Numbered from the stretch's first letter, positions 1 to 10,851 are shown. The stretch: 64,000 bases of DNA from Streptomyces cyaneofuscatus (GCF_000718135.1 NZ_JOEM01000006.1:1-64000), one strand, 5' to 3'. Numbers and translations: made by a program. Notes: a model not told the origin generated them from the sequence alone.

Positions 1-382
1 TTGCTGTCCTGCGTTTCCGACTCTATCAGACTCTTTCGTGTCCGATTCCCGGTCGAAGCGGGTCGTGCAGTTTTGCTTTCGAGGTTCTTCGCTTTCGCGC
101 TTTTCCCTTTCCGGCGAGTCCGACTCTATCAGATCCTTTCGGGCCTGACTCCCAGTCAGCGGGGCTTGTCTTCCCGGCTGTTGGGCCGTTCCGACGAGTG
201 AGACATTAGCGGATTCCTGGCCCCCGACGCTAATCGGGGCGCGTCCCTTCGAACGCGGATTCCTCATTTCGCGAATGCGCACGAAAAAGCGGGCGACACG
301 GAGTCGCTGCTGATCGTGGTTACTGCGGAATGGTTGTCCGGGGACCGACCGGGGTCGGCGCTCACGTCGGACAACTCGGAGC
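1..382 (-). promoter_or_regulatory. rRNA operon leader (16S gene off the left edge)
   Basis: Read on the minus strand this stretch matches, from memory, the leader found upstream of Streptomyces 16S rRNA genes. It has A-rich GAAAGGGAAAAGCGCGAAAGC-type sequence and two copies of TCTGATAGAGTCGGA, each with a TAGAGT -10-like core. An inverted repeat ATTAGCG/CGCTAAT lies at 205-211 and 228-234. No open frame here looks coding. It sits downstream of the promoter at 383-411, so transcription would run leftwards into an rrn operon. The 16S gene itself is not in the window, so the assignment rests on leader similarity. Confidence 0.75.
16..141 (-). repeat. Duplicated TAGAGT promoter-like element
   Basis: Two nearly identical 23-bp segments lie at 16-38 and 119-141, 103 bp apart. 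On the minus strand both contain CTGATAGAGTCGGA. They are likely tandem rrn promoter -10 regions or duplicated leader elements. A clear -35 hexamer at standard spacing is not obvious for either copy. Confidence 0.65.
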
Positions 383-411
383 ACACTACGGACGAGCCGG
401 GGGCGTGTCAA
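383..411 (-). promoter_or_regulatory. Strong promoter of the rRNA operon
   Basis: On the minus strand there is a perfect -35 TTGACA (406-411), a 17-bp spacer and a -10 TAGTGT (383-388). This is the best consensus vegetative promoter in the window. It begins 20 bp after the proC stop codon and faces the rrn leader. It is probably the upstream member of the tandem promoters usual for Streptomyces rrn operons. Confidence 0.75.
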
Positions 412-431
412 CCCCCGGCCGGAGCCGTGGG

Positions 432-1241
432 TCAGCCGTTGCCGGAGGCCAGTTCGCGGCTGCGGTCGCGGGCGGCTTCGAGGGCGGCGATGAGGGCGGC
501 GCGTACGCCGTGGTTCTCCAGCTCGCGGATGGCGCTGATCGTGGTGCCGGCGGGGCTGGTGACGGCCTCGCGGAGCTTGACCGGGTGTTCGCCGCTGTCC
601 CGGAGCATCACGGCGGCGCCGATGGCGGCCTGGACGATGAGGTCGTGGGCCTGGGCGCGGGGCAGGCCCAGCAGGATGCCCGCGTCGGTCATGGCCTCGA
701 CCAGGAAGTAGAAGTAGGCGGGGCCCGAGCCGGACAGGGCGGTGGCCGCGTCCTGCTGGGACTCCGGGACGCGCAGGGTCTTGCCGACGCCGCCGAAGAT
801 CTCCTCGGTGGTGGTGAGGTGGGTGCCGGTGGCGTGGCCGCCCGCCGAGATGACGGACATGCCCTCGTCGACCAGGACCGGGGTGTTGGGCATGACCCTC
901 ACGACCGGGGTGCCCGCGGTGAGGCGGTCCTCGATGAAGGTGGTGGTGATGCCGGCGGCCGCGCTGATGACCAGGCGGTCGGCGCTGACGTGGGGGGCCA
1001 GTTCGTCGAGGAGCTTGCCCATGTCCTGCGGCTTGACGGCCAGGATGAGGATGTCCGCCGCCTTTGCCGCTTCGGCGTTGCTGACCGACTCGACTCCGTA
1101 CCGCGTGTGCAGCTCCTCGGCCCGCTCGCTGCGGCGGGTGGTCACCAGGAGGTCGGCCGGTCGCCAGCCCGCCCGGATCATGCCGCTGAGGAGGGCCTCG
1201 CCGATCTTGCCGGTGCCGAGGACTGCGACTGTCTGGGTCAT
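432..1241 (-). CDS. proC: Pyrroline-5-carboxylate reductase
   Basis: The 269-residue protein catalyses the last step of proline synthesis, NAD(P)H-dependent reduction of 1-pyrroline-5-carboxylate, in the cytosol. The Rossmann loop GTGKIG is at residues 9-14. VKPQ, MPNTP, the ALSGSGPAYFYF segment and the C-terminal TSPAGTT signature all follow in the expected order, and the length is normal. It is a stand-alone gene with the ABC exporter pair upstream on the same strand and the rRNA promoter immediately downstream. Nothing about it is atypical. Confidence 0.97.
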   Translation of the reverse strand: MTQTVAVLGTGKIGEALLSGMIRAGWRPADLLVTTRRSERAEELHTRYGVESVSNAEAAKAADILILAVKPQDMGKLLDELAPHVSADRLVISAAAGITTTFIEDRLTAGTPVVRVMPNTPVLVDEGMSVISAGGHATGTHLTTTEEIFGGVGKTLRVPESQQDAATALSGSGPAYFYFLVEAMTDAGILLGLPRAQAHDLIVQAAIGAAVMLRDSGEHPVKLREAVTSPAGTTISAIRELENHGVRAALIAALEAARDRSRELASGNG

Positions 1242-1344
1242 GTGTTCACCCTCCGGGCGGTGCTGGGGTCGGGATGCGGCGGATGCGTAGCCCGTCGTCT
1301 CTCCGTCATCCTCGCACCGGGGGGTCGGGGCGTGCGGTGGTGTC

Positions 1345-2124
1345 TCAGGGCGTGCGCCGGCGCAGGGTGATCGCGCCCAGGCAGAGGACCAGGAGCGCGC
1401 TTCCCGCCACGACCGCGATGTCCCGGAGGAAGTCGCCGGTGAGGTCGGAGTGGTGGAGGACCTGGTTCATGCCGTCGACGGCGTACGACATGGGCAGGAC
1501 GTTCGAGATCGCCTCCAGGACCGGGTGCATCTGGTCGCGGGGGATGAACAGGCCGCAGAGCAGGAGCTGGGGGAAGATCACCGCCGGCATGAACTGGACG
1601 GCCTGGAACTCGGAGGCGGCGAACGCCGAGACGAAGAGGCCGAGCGCCGTGCCGAGCAGGGCGTCGAGCAGGGCGACCAGGAGCAGCAGCCACGGGGAGC
1701 CCGTCACGTCCAGGCCGAGCAGCCAGACGGATACGGCGGTGGCCAGGGCGGACTGGACGACCGCGATCGCCCCGAACGCGAGGGCGTACCCGGCGATCAA
1801 GTCGCCCTTGCCGAGGGGGAGGGCGAGGAGGCGTTCGAGGGTGCCCGAGGTGCGTTCGCGCAGGGTGGCGATCGAGGTCACCAGGAACATCGTGATCAGC
1901 GGGAAGATGCCGAGGAGCGAGGCCCCGATCGAGTCGAACGTCCCGGGAGCGCCGTCGAAGACGTAACGGAGCAGCGTGATCATCGCGACCGGGACGATCA
2001 GGAGCAGGGCGATCGTGCGCGGGTCGTGGTGGAGCTGGCGCAGGACCCTGGCCGCCGTGGCCGCCGTACGGGACGGGGTCAGGGCTCGGCCGGTGGGGGC
2101 GGGGGGTGCTGTTCGCGTGGTCAT
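1345..2124 (-). CDS. ABC-2 type transporter permease
   Basis: The 259-residue integral membrane protein is the export channel partner of the ATPase just upstream. After a short polar N-terminus it has about six hydrophobic segments, including the ABC-2 region ATLRERTSGTLERLLALP and the late segment with LPMSYAVDGM. It resembles DrrB/YhgE-like export permeases. The ATG at 2124 overlaps the ATPase stop as ATGA, which indicates translational coupling. A much longer in-frame reading exists upstream but lacks family similarity and is antisense noise. The substrate cannot be told from sequence. Confidence 0.88.
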   Translation of the reverse strand: MTTRTAPPAPTGRALTPSRTAATAARVLRQLHHDPRTIALLLIVPVAMITLLRYVFDGAPGTFDSIGASLLGIFPLITMFLVTSIATLRERTSGTLERLLALPLGKGDLIAGYALAFGAIAVVQSALATAVSVWLLGLDVTGSPWLLLLVALLDALLGTALGLFVSAFAASEFQAVQFMPAVIFPQLLLCGLFIPRDQMHPVLEAISNVLPMSYAVDGMNQVLHHSDLTGDFLRDIAVVAGSALLVLCLGAITLRRRTP

Positions 2125-2936
2125 GGCGTGGGCTCCTCGGGGTGGGTGCCTCGTGCGGCCGCTTCGTCGACCAGGTGGAGGAAGGCCTCCTCCACCGTCG
2201 CCGTGCCGGTGCGGGTGCGGAGTGCCTCGGGGGTGTCCTCGGCGAGGATGCGGCCCTCGCGCATCAGGAGCAGGCGGTGGCAGCGTTCGGCCTCGTCCAT
2301 GACGTGGGACGAGATGAGGAGGGTGGCGCCCCGGTCGGCGGCCAGGCGGTGGAAGAGGTCCCACAGATCGCGGCGGAGTACGGGGTCCAGGCCGACCGTC
2401 GGTTCGTCCAGGACCAGCAGGTCGGGGGTGGAGAGCAGGGCGACGGCCAGGGAGACGCGGCTGCGCTGGCCGCCGGAGAGGGCGGCGGCCAGTACGTCGG
2501 CGTGCGTGGTGAGGGCCACCTCCTCGATGGCCCGGGTGACCGCGGACCGGCGCTTGTCCCGGTGGGTGCGGCCGGGGTGCAGGACGGCGGCGAAGTAGTC
2601 CAGGTTCTGGCGGACGGTGAGGTCCGTGTAGACCGAGGGCGCCTGGGTGACGTAGCCGATGCGGGGGCGCAGGGCCGGGGCGCCGGCGGGGTGGCCGAGG
2701 ACGGTGAGCGTGCCTGTCACCTTGGCCTGGGTGCCGGCGATCGCGCGCATCAGGGTTGTCTTTCCGCAGCCCGAGGGGCCCAGGAGGCCCGTGATGGTGC
2801 CGGGGCGGATGGTGAAGTCGAGGGTGCTCAGGACTGTGCGGTCGCCTCGTACGACGGTGAGGTCGCGGGCCTGGACCGCTGGGGGTGGGCGGTCGCTTCC
2901 GGGGGTAACGGGGTCGCCTTGTCTGTAATTCATCAT
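2121..2936 (-). CDS. ABC transporter ATP-binding protein (exporter type)
   Basis: The 271-residue ATPase energises the adjacent ABC-2 permease. Walker A GPSGCGKTT is near residue 53, the signature LSGGQRSR near 154, Walker B LLVLDEP near 172, and the switch histidine lies in ISSHVMDE. It is a DrrA-like single-domain ATPase. The first codons (ATG ATG) lie inside a perfect palindrome, and a promoter places the probable transcript start on the first ATG, so the mRNA is likely leaderless. The gene pair appears tightly regulated, but no obvious dedicated repressor gene is adjacent. Confidence 0.9.
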   Translation of the reverse strand: MMNYRQGDPVTPGSDRPPPAVQARDLTVVRGDRTVLSTLDFTIRPGTITGLLGPSGCGKTTLMRAIAGTQAKVTGTLTVLGHPAGAPALRPRIGYVTQAPSVYTDLTVRQNLDYFAAVLHPGRTHRDKRRSAVTRAIEEVALTTHADVLAAALSGGQRSRVSLAVALLSTPDLLVLDEPTVGLDPVLRRDLWDLFHRLAADRGATLLISSHVMDEAERCHRLLLMREGRILAEDTPEALRTRTGTATVEEAFLHLVDEAAARGTHPEEPTP

Positions 2937-2952
2937 GTGATGAATTACAGAC
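2921..2952. promoter_or_regulatory. Perfect 15+15 bp palindromic operator over promoter and start codon
   Basis: The left arm GTCTGTAATTCATCA and the right arm TGATGAATTACAGAC are exact reverse complements around a 2-bp centre. The site covers the -10 element and the first codons of the exporter ATPase. Its size and AT-rich core resemble TetR or GntR/YtrA-type operators. Binding would block both RNA polymerase and translation initiation. Confidence 0.8.
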
Positions 2953-2973
2953 CCGGGTGCGTGCCGTCGTCAA
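2944..2973 (-). promoter_or_regulatory. Promoter of the ABC exporter operon
   Basis: On the minus strand there is a -35 TTGACG (2968-2973), an 18-bp spacer and a -10 TGTAAT (2944-2949). Seven bases separate the -10 from the ATG at 2936, so transcription should begin at or next to the start codon. The -10 lies entirely inside the palindrome. Confidence 0.7.
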
Positions 2974-3108
2974 GAGGGCGGGGAGTGTCGGGGGCGCGGT
3001 GGGGCTGCGGGAGTGAACGGAATCGTCCGCTCCGGGCGTTCCGCTCCTGTGTGCTTCCGTGGCCGCCCAGTGGGGCCGCCGTTCGCCACCAGGGTCAACT
3101 TCCTTAAA

Positions 3109-3129
3109 GGACAATGATTTTCACTGTCC
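3109..3129 (+). promoter_or_regulatory. Zur-like (zinc uptake regulator) box
   Basis: GGACAATGATTTTCA (3109-3123) agrees at 13 of 15 positions with the Streptomyces Zur box as I remember it, TGAAAATGATTTTCA. The flanks extend it to a 21-bp imperfect palindrome, GGACA to TGTCC. It ends 25 bp before the GTG start of the SulP transporter, where a repressor would cover the promoter. The match is by eye only. Confidence 0.5.
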
Positions 3130-3154
3130 CCGCGGTGCTGGAGGTATCCCTCTC

Positions 3155-4651
3155 GTGCGTGGCTTCTCGTCCTTACCGATTCACCGGGCCGATCTCACGG
3201 CCTCCCTCGTCGTCTTCCTCGTCGCCCTGCCCCTCTGTGTGGGGGTGGCCGTCGCCTCGGGCGTTCCGGCCGAGCTGGGCCTGATCACCGGCATCGTCGG
3301 CGGGCTGCTCGTCGGCCTTCTGCCGGGCAGCAGTCTCCAGGTCAGCGGGCCCGCCGCCGGGCTGACCGTGCTCGTCTTCGAAGCGGTCCAGCGGTACGGG
3401 ACCGGCGCCCTCGGTGTCCTGGTGCTGGGCGCCGGGGTGGTGCAGATCGTGCTCGGGGTGCTGCGGCTCGGGCGGTGGTTCCGGGCCGTGTCGGTGGCCG
3501 TGGTGCAGGGCATGCTCGCCGGGATCGGGCTCGTCCTGATGGCCGGGCAGGTGTACGTGCTCGCCGGGGCCGAGGCCCCCGGCTCGATGGCCGGGAAGCT
3601 GTCCGGGCTGCCGGGGCTCGTGAGCGGTGCGGGGGTGTCCGGTCCGGCTCTCGCGGTGGGCGCGGGGACCGTGGCCGTGCTGGTTCTCTGGCCCCGGTGG
3701 CGGCGGGCGGCCCGGGTGCTGCCCGCGCCGCTGGTGGCGGTGGGGGTGGCGGCCGGGGCGACCGCGCTGTTCCGGCTGCCGGTGGAGCGGATCGAGGTGG
3801 GCGGGCTGCTCGAGGCCGTACGGCCGCCGGGCGGCGACGACTGGGCCCGGCTCGTCGATCTCGGGGTGCTCGGGACGGTGCTGGCCTTCGCGCTGATCGC
3901 CTCGGCGGAGTCGCTGTTCAGCGCGGCGGCGGTGGACCGGATGCACCGGGGGCGGCGTACGGACTACGACAAGGAGCTGATCGCCCAGGGCGCGGGCAAC
4001 ACCGTGTGCGGGGCGCTCGGGGCGCTGCCCATGACCGCGGTCATCGTGCGGAGTTCGGCCAACGTCCACGCGGGCGCCCGCACCAAGGCGTCCCGCGTCC
4101 TCCACGGGCTCTGGCTGCTGCTCTTCGTGGCCGCGCTGCCGGGGGCGCTCGGGGTGATCCCGGTGGCGGCGCTGGCCGGGGTGCTGGTGCACGCCGGGTT
4201 CAAGCTCGTACCGCTGCGGGTGCTGGTGCCCCTGTGGCGCGGGCATCGCGGGGAGGCCGTCGTGCTGGGTGTGACGGCGGTGACGGTGGTGGCGACGAGC
4301 CTCTTCGAGGGGGTGCTGGTGGGGCTGCTGCTGGCCGTCGCCAAGACCGCGTGGGATGTGAGCCATGTGCATGTGGAGACGGTGGAGGGGCCCGGCGTCC
4401 TGGTCGTACGCGTCATCGGGAACGCCACCTTTCTGCGGCTGCCGAAGCTGCTGGACGCGCTGGACGCCCTGCCGGCCGACCGGAAGGTGGAGCTGGAGCT
4501 GAGCGGGCTGCGGCACACCGACCATGCCTGCGCGGCCGAGCTGGAGGGGTGGGCCGCGCAGCGTGAGGCCCGGCAGGCGGAGGGGCGGGCGGGTGCGCGT
4601 CGGGGTGAGGAGGACGGGCGGCGGGAAGGGGCGTTGAGCTCTGCGCCGTGA
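3155..4651 (+). CDS. SulP-family anion (bicarbonate/sulfate) transporter
   Basis: The 498-residue polytopic membrane protein has 10-12 hydrophobic segments. It carries the SulP core LQVSGPAAGLTVLVFEAV and the ASAESLFSAAAVDRM ... GALPMTAVIVRSSANVHAGART region typical of bacterial SulP permeases. The C-terminus (about residues 405-465) looks like a degenerate STAS domain, followed by a charged Arg/Glu/Gly tail. The GTG at 3155 is preferred because GGAGGT lies 9 bp upstream; the longer in-frame ATG at 3059 lacks a ribosome site. The Zur-like box just upstream suggests zinc-responsive control. Bicarbonate or sulfate is likely the substrate, but sequence alone does not decide. Confidence 0.88.
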   Translation: MRGFSSLPIHRADLTASLVVFLVALPLCVGVAVASGVPAELGLITGIVGGLLVGLLPGSSLQVSGPAAGLTVLVFEAVQRYGTGALGVLVLGAGVVQIVLGVLRLGRWFRAVSVAVVQGMLAGIGLVLMAGQVYVLAGAEAPGSMAGKLSGLPGLVSGAGVSGPALAVGAGTVAVLVLWPRWRRAARVLPAPLVAVGVAAGATALFRLPVERIEVGGLLEAVRPPGGDDWARLVDLGVLGTVLAFALIASAESLFSAAAVDRMHRGRRTDYDKELIAQGAGNTVCGALGALPMTAVIVRSSANVHAGARTKASRVLHGLWLLLFVAALPGALGVIPVAALAGVLVHAGFKLVPLRVLVPLWRGHRGEAVVLGVTAVTVVATSLFEGVLVGLLLAVAKTAWDVSHVHVETVEGPGVLVVRVIGNATFLRLPKLLDALDALPADRKVELELSGLRHTDHACAAELEGWAAQREARQAEGRAGARRGEEDGRREGALSSAP

Positions 4652-4695
4652 CGTCAGGCGGTCAGGGGCTCTCGTGCCGTCAGGGGGTCTTCAGG

Positions 4696-5247
4696 TCAGC
4701 GGCGCTTCGGGCGCTTGCGGGCCGCCGGGTTGCCCGTACGGGTCGAGCGGCGCTTCTCGAACTGGGCGCGGGCGCTCTCGTACTCCGTGCGGCGCAGCTT
4801 CTCGCCCGGGGCCTCGATGAGCGAGCGGAAGAAGTAGGCGAGCAGCGAGCCGATGAAGCCGATCGACTTCAGGCCGCGCAGGGCGTCCTCGCGGGCCGGG
4901 TCCTTGGGCCGGGAGCCGAAGCCCTCCCAGGTCTTGCGGAACGCGACGGCGCTGCAGATCGCGAACATCGCGATCACCAGCATCCCGACGAGGCTGCCGA
5001 CCTCCGCGATCTCCAGGCCCTGGAAGGCGAAGCGCAGGACGAAGCAGGCGGCCACGGCGGCGGCCAGCGAGCCGATCGCGACGCTGGCGCGGCGGAGCCC
5101 GTAACCGCCGTCATGGTCGACCCACGTCGTGCCGAAGAAGCGGATCGGCTCGGGCTGCGGGCCGGGGGGTGTGCCCGGGGTGCCTGAGGGTGTGCCCGGC
5201 GGTGTGGGGGTGCTGGGTGCTTCGGTGTTGTCGCTGTTCTCGCTCAC
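4696..5247 (-). CDS. Conserved integral membrane protein, function unknown
   Basis: This 183-residue protein has a Pro/Thr/Gly-rich N-terminus with PGTPSGTPGTPPGP-like repeats (residues 12-34). Two hydrophobic segments follow at roughly residues 55-75 and 83-103. The C-terminus is basic (RRSTRTGNPAARKRPKRR) and is likely cytoplasmic. No catalytic motif is seen and I do not recognise a named family. It is convergent with the SulP gene and lies upstream of a small SH3-like gene on the same strand. Confidence 0.7.
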   Translation of the reverse strand: MSENSDNTEAPSTPTPPGTPSGTPGTPPGPQPEPIRFFGTTWVDHDGGYGLRRASVAIGSLAAAVAACFVLRFAFQGLEIAEVGSLVGMLVIAMFAICSAVAFRKTWEGFGSRPKDPAREDALRGLKSIGFIGSLLAYFFRSLIEAPGEKLRRTEYESARAQFEKRRSTRTGNPAARKRPKRR

Positions 5248-5305
5248 GGGGTCGATTATCCCGGACGGGGGTCGTGTCCCGTGAGCGAGCGGCTCGGCGG
5301 TCCGG

Positions 5306-5644
5306 TCAGTCGCAGCGCGGGGCGACGTAGCCGTCGCTGCCCGTGAGGACGTAGGTGTCCGAGATGAACTCGCCGTTGGCGATGTTGCACCAGAGGTTCG
5401 AGGTGCCGTACGGGCCGGTGACCCGCTCCCCCGGCTTCTGGCAGTAGATCGGCACCCTCATCCCGAGCGGGAGCGTCCGTACGATCCGGTAGCTGGTGCC
5501 GGGGCCGGTGCGGACGTTGACCCGGTAGCCGGGGGCGATCGGGTAGCGGTGCGACGAGGCCGGTGCCGCCGCCGCGGTCGTGGTGGACTCGGCGGCTTCC
5601 GCCGCTCCCTCCGCCGGGTCGATGGTCTGTTCGTCAACGCCCAT
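5306..5644 (-). CDS. Small SH3-like domain protein
   Basis: The 112-residue protein has an acidic Ala/Thr-rich N-terminus and a C-terminal bacterial SH3-like fold (about residues 35-110). It contains the RVNVRTGPGTSYRIVRTL motif typical of SH3b domains that bind peptidoglycan or peptides. Three cysteines (68, 86, 111) may form a disulfide. No clear signal peptide is visible from this start (ATG at 5644, GGGGGAGG 6 bp upstream), so it may be intracellular or non-classically exported. It diverges from the Ser/Thr kinase gene. Confidence 0.75.
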   Translation of the reverse strand: MGVDEQTIDPAEGAAEAAESTTTAAAAPASSHRYPIAPGYRVNVRTGPGTSYRIVRTLPLGMRVPIYCQKPGERVTGPYGTSNLWCNIANGEFISDTYVLTGSDGYVAPRCD

Positions 5645-5779
5645 GAGGGGCCTCCCCCGTTGAGAAACGATGTGTACGAAGCCGTACGACGCGCAGGCTA
5701 ACAAGCCCCACGCCACTCGCACGCACCATCGACTAGGCTCCGTGCGTCGCGCTTGCGCATCAACACACGGGGGTGGGCG

Positions 5780-7945
<2,166 letters not shown>

Positions 7946-8013
7946 GGGGGTGCCCTTGGCGCCGAGGGCTCGGGGAGCGGGTGCGGGTGCGGGTAGGGGA
8001 CGGGTGCGGGTGC

Positions 8014-8185
8014 GGGTCCACCCGGGGCTCCGCCCCGGACCCCGCTCCTCAAACGCCGGAGGGGCTGGAAAGGGGATGCCCGAGACGCGGGAGCGGGCAG
8101 GTGACGGTGGCGTGGCCCGGGGCTCGGGTCCACCCGGGGCTCCGCCCCGGACCCCGCTCCTCAAACGCCGGAGGGGCTGGAAAGG
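8014..8185. repeat. Two exact 60-bp intergenic repeats
   Basis: Identical 60-bp copies lie at 8014-8073 and 8126-8185. Each has the palindromic core GGGGCTCCGCCCC followed by CTCAAACGCCGGAGGGGCTGG. They fill much of the 280 bp between the kinase and ilvD stop codons. The second half is a variant of the dispersed element also found at 18518-18641 and 43007-43036. The copies could form transcription-ending or mRNA-stabilising hairpins between the two convergent genes. Confidence 0.85.
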
Positions 8186-8225
8186 CGGGCCCCGGAAGGG
8201 GAGCCGGGAGTGGCTCCCCCGCCCA

Positions 8226-10076
8226 TCAGCCCAGCTTGGAGACGTCCCTGACCGCGCCCCTGTCCGCGCTCGTGGCCATCGCCGCGTAGGCGCGCAGGGC
8301 GGCCGAGACCTTGCGTTCGCGGTTCTTGGGCGCGTACACGCCGTTCAGGGCCTCCCGGCGAACCGCCAGTTCGGCGTCGTCCACCAGCAGCTCGATCGAG
8401 CGGTTCGGGATGTCGATGCGGATGCGGTCGCCGTCCTCGACGAGGGCGATCGTGCCGCCGGAGGCCGCCTCGGGTGAGGCGTGGCCGATGGAGAGGCCCG
8501 ATGTGCCGCCGGAGAAGCGGCCGTCGGTGACCAGGGCGCAGACCTTGCCCAGGCCCCGGCCCTTGAGGAAGGACGTGGGGTAGAGCATCTCCTGCATGCC
8601 GGGGCCGCCGCGCGGGCCCTCGTAGCGGATGACGACGACGTCGCCCGGCTCGATCTCCTTGCGGAGGATCTTGTCGACGGCCTCCTCCTGGGACTCGCAG
8701 ACGACGGCCGGGCCCTCGAAGGTCCAGATCGACTCGTCGACGCCGGCCGTCTTCACGACGCAGCCGTCCACGGCGAGGTTGCCCTTGAGGACGGCGAGGC
8801 CGCCGTCCTTGGAGTAGGCGTGTTCGACGTCGCGGATGCAGCCGCCCGCCGCGTCCAGGTCGAGGGTGTCCCACCGCTCCGACTGTGAGAAGGCGGTCGC
8901 GGAGCGGACGCAGCCGGGGGCGGCGTGCCACAGCTCGACGGCCTCGGGGGACGGGGAGCCGCCGCGCACGTCCCAGTTCTTCAGCCACTCGGCGAGGGTG
9001 TCGGAGTGGACCGAGTGCACGTCCTCGTTGAGGAGTCCGCCTCGGTGCAGCTCGCCGAGGAGGGCGGGGATGCCGCCGGCGCGGTGGACGTCCTCCATGT
9101 AGTACGTGCCGCCGGGGGCCACGTTCGGGGCGACCTTGGACAGGCACGGGACCCGGCGCGAGACCTCGTTGATGTCGTCCAGGTCGTACGCCAGCTCCGC
9201 CTCCTCGGCGGCGGCCAGCAGGTGCAGGATCGTGTTGGTGGAGCCGCCCATAGCGATGTCCAGCGCCATGGCGTTGTCGAACGCGGCGCGGGTGCCGATG
9301 GAGCGCGGCAGGACCGTCTCGTCGTCCTGCTCGTAGTACCGCTTGGTGATCTCGACGACCGTGCGGCCGGCGTCCTCGTACAGCGCCCTGCGGGCGGTGT
9401 GCGTGGCGAGGACCGAGCCGTTGCCGGGGAGGGAGAGGCCGAGGACCTCGGTCAGGCAGTTCATCGAGTTGGCGGTGAACATGCCGGAACAGCTGCCGCA
9501 GGTGGGGCAGGCGTTCTCCTCGATACGGAGGATGTCCTCGTCCGAGATCGACTCGTCGACCGCGTCGCTGATCGCGTTGACCAGGTCGAGTTTTCGCACC
9601 GTGCCGTCGACGAGGGTGGCCTTGCCGGCCTCCATCGGGCCGCCGGAGACGAAGACGGTCGGGATGTTGAGGCGCATCGCGGCCATCAGCATGCCCGGGG
9701 TGATCTTGTCGCAGTTGGAGATGCAGATCAGCGCGTCCGCGCAGTGCGCCTCGACCATGTACTCGACGGAGTCGGCGATCAGGTCGCGGGAGGGCAGGCT
9801 GTAGAGCATGCCGCCGTGGCCCATCGCGATGCCGTCGTCCACGGCGATGGTGTTGAACTCACGCGGGACCGCGCCCGCAGCCAGGATCGCCTCGGAGACG
9901 ATCCGGCCGACCGGGGCGAGGTGGGTGTGGCCGGGGACGAACTCGGTGAAAGAGTTGGCGACCGCGATGATCGGCTTGCCGATGTCCGCGCTCGCTACGC
10001 CCGACGCGCGCATAAGGGCGCGCGCGCCCGCCATGTTGCGTCCGTGGGTGACCGTGCGGGACCTCAGCTGGGGCAT
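8226..10076 (-). CDS. ilvD: Dihydroxy-acid dehydratase
   Basis: The 616-residue enzyme dehydrates 2,3-dihydroxy-3-methylbutanoate and its homologue in valine, isoleucine and leucine synthesis. Fe-S ligand motifs CISNCDK (first and second Cys) and [18 protein letters not shown] are present, as are [12 protein letters not shown] and [20 protein letters not shown] near the C-terminus. The length is that of the E. coli-type enzyme. The start at 10076 has AAGGAG about 9 bp upstream. The TetR gene lies upstream on the same strand. Confidence 0.97.
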   Translation of the reverse strand: MPQLRSRTVTHGRNMAGARALMRASGVASADIGKPIIAVANSFTEFVPGHTHLAPVGRIVSEAILAAGAVPREFNTIAVDDGIAMGHGGMLYSLPSRDLIADSVEYMVEAHCADALICISNCDKITPGMLMAAMRLNIPTVFVSGGPMEAGKATLVDGTVRKLDLVNAISDAVDESISDEDILRIEENACPTCGSCSGMFTANSMNCLTEVLGLSLPGNGSVLATHTARRALYEDAGRTVVEITKRYYEQDDETVLPRSIGTRAAFDNAMALDIAMGGSTNTILHLLAAAEEAELAYDLDDINEVSRRVPCLSKVAPNVAPGGTYYMEDVHRAGGIPALLGELHRGGLLNEDVHSVHSDTLAEWLKNWDVRGGSPSPEAVELWHAAPGCVRSATAFSQSERWDTLDLDAAGGCIRDVEHAYSKDGGLAVLKGNLAVDGCVVKTAGVDESIWTFEGPAVVCESQEEAVDKILRKEIEPGDVVVIRYEGPRGGPGMQEMLYPTSFLKGRGLGKVCALVTDGRFSGGTSGLSIGHASPEAASGGTIALVEDGDRIRIDIPNRSIELLVDDAELAVRREALNGVYAPKNRERKVSAALRAYAAMATSADRGAVRDVSKLG

Positions 10077-10110
10077 CGTCGCTCGCTCCTTCGGCAGGGG
10101 TGCTGCCTCC

Positions 10111-10131
10111 GACAGTTACAGAAAGACTGTC
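10111..10131. promoter_or_regulatory. Inverted repeat in the ilvD leader
   Basis: GACAGT (10111-10116) and ACTGTC (10126-10131) form an inverted repeat with a 9-bp centre, 35-55 bp upstream of the ilvD start. It could be an operator, possibly for the TetR regulator encoded next door, or a small RNA hairpin. The evidence is symmetry and position only. Confidence 0.35.
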
Positions 10132-10233
10132 TTCGAGCGTACGCCCCGAATCCAAGATCTGGACAGGCTGTCCGGAATGCGGGATGCGGTGGTCGGTACG
10201 TGGGCAGGCACCGTGTGCACGCGCCGTACGCCG

Positions 10234-10851
10234 TCAGCTCTCGGTCAAGTATCTCTGCAGCGTCGGCGCCACCATCGCGACGATGTCCTCCGGGTCGGCC
10301 GAGGCGAGCGGCTCGGCGCGGATCACGTACCGCAGCATCGCGATGCCGATCATGTGCGAGGCGGCGAGCTCCGCGCGGAAGGTGGCGTCGGGGACGTCGA
10401 GGTCGGCCGCGATCCGTTCCAGCAGCCGCCGCAGGACGAAGCCGCGCAGCACCTTCGCCGCCGCCTCGTGGGTGAGCGCCGAGCGCAGGACCGCCAGGAG
10501 CGGGGCGCGGGTGGCCGGGTTCTCCCATACGGAGAGGAAGTAGCGGGCCAGCCGCTCCCCCAGGCCCTCCGGGGGGCCGCCGAGGACCGCGGGGATGACG
10601 AGGGCCGGTTCGAAGGAGAGCTCGACGGCGGCCGCGAAGACCTCGTCCTTCGTACCGAAGTAGTGGTGGACGAGGGCCGCGTCGACCCCGGCGGCCTTGG
10701 CGACCTGGCGGATCGAGGTCTTGTCGTAGCCGCGCTCGGCGAACTCCGTACGGGCCGCCTGCAGGATCCGCGTACGGGCGTCGGGGCCTTCGGTGGCGGC
10801 CTGGCGGGAGGGGCGGCCCCGGCGCCGGGGGGCGGGCGCGTCCTCGGTCAC
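10234..10851 (-). CDS. TetR-family transcriptional regulator
   Basis: The 205-residue protein has an N-terminal basic segment RRRGRPSR and a TetR helix-turn-helix (about residues 20-65): ARTEFAERGYDKTSIRQVAK followed by VDAALVHHYFGTKDEVF. The C-terminal domain resembles the TetR C-terminal 17/18 type common in actinomycetes. A GTG at 10851 is the first plausible start after the upstream isomerase stop at 10901, though no strong ribosome site is visible. Its target is unknown; ilvD downstream and its own promoter are candidates. Confidence 0.85.
   Translation of the reverse strand: MTEDAPAPRRRGRPSRQAATEGPDARTRILQAARTEFAERGYDKTSIRQVAKAAGVDAALVHHYFGTKDEVFAAAVELSFEPALVIPAVLGGPPEGLGERLARYFLSVWENPATRAPLLAVLRSALTHEAAAKVLRGFVLRRLLERIAADLDVPDATFRAELAASHMIGIAMLRYVIRAEPLASADPEDIVAMVAPTLQRYLTES

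Noticed and set aside
1..201. 66-residue open frame at the left edge
   Set aside because: The sequence matches an rRNA leader on the other strand, starts with TTG at the window edge, and has no protein-like features.
8925..10475. 516-codon plus-strand frame opposite ilvD
   Set aside because: Antisense shadow; the composition is that of a mirrored high-GC gene, and ilvD is unmistakable.
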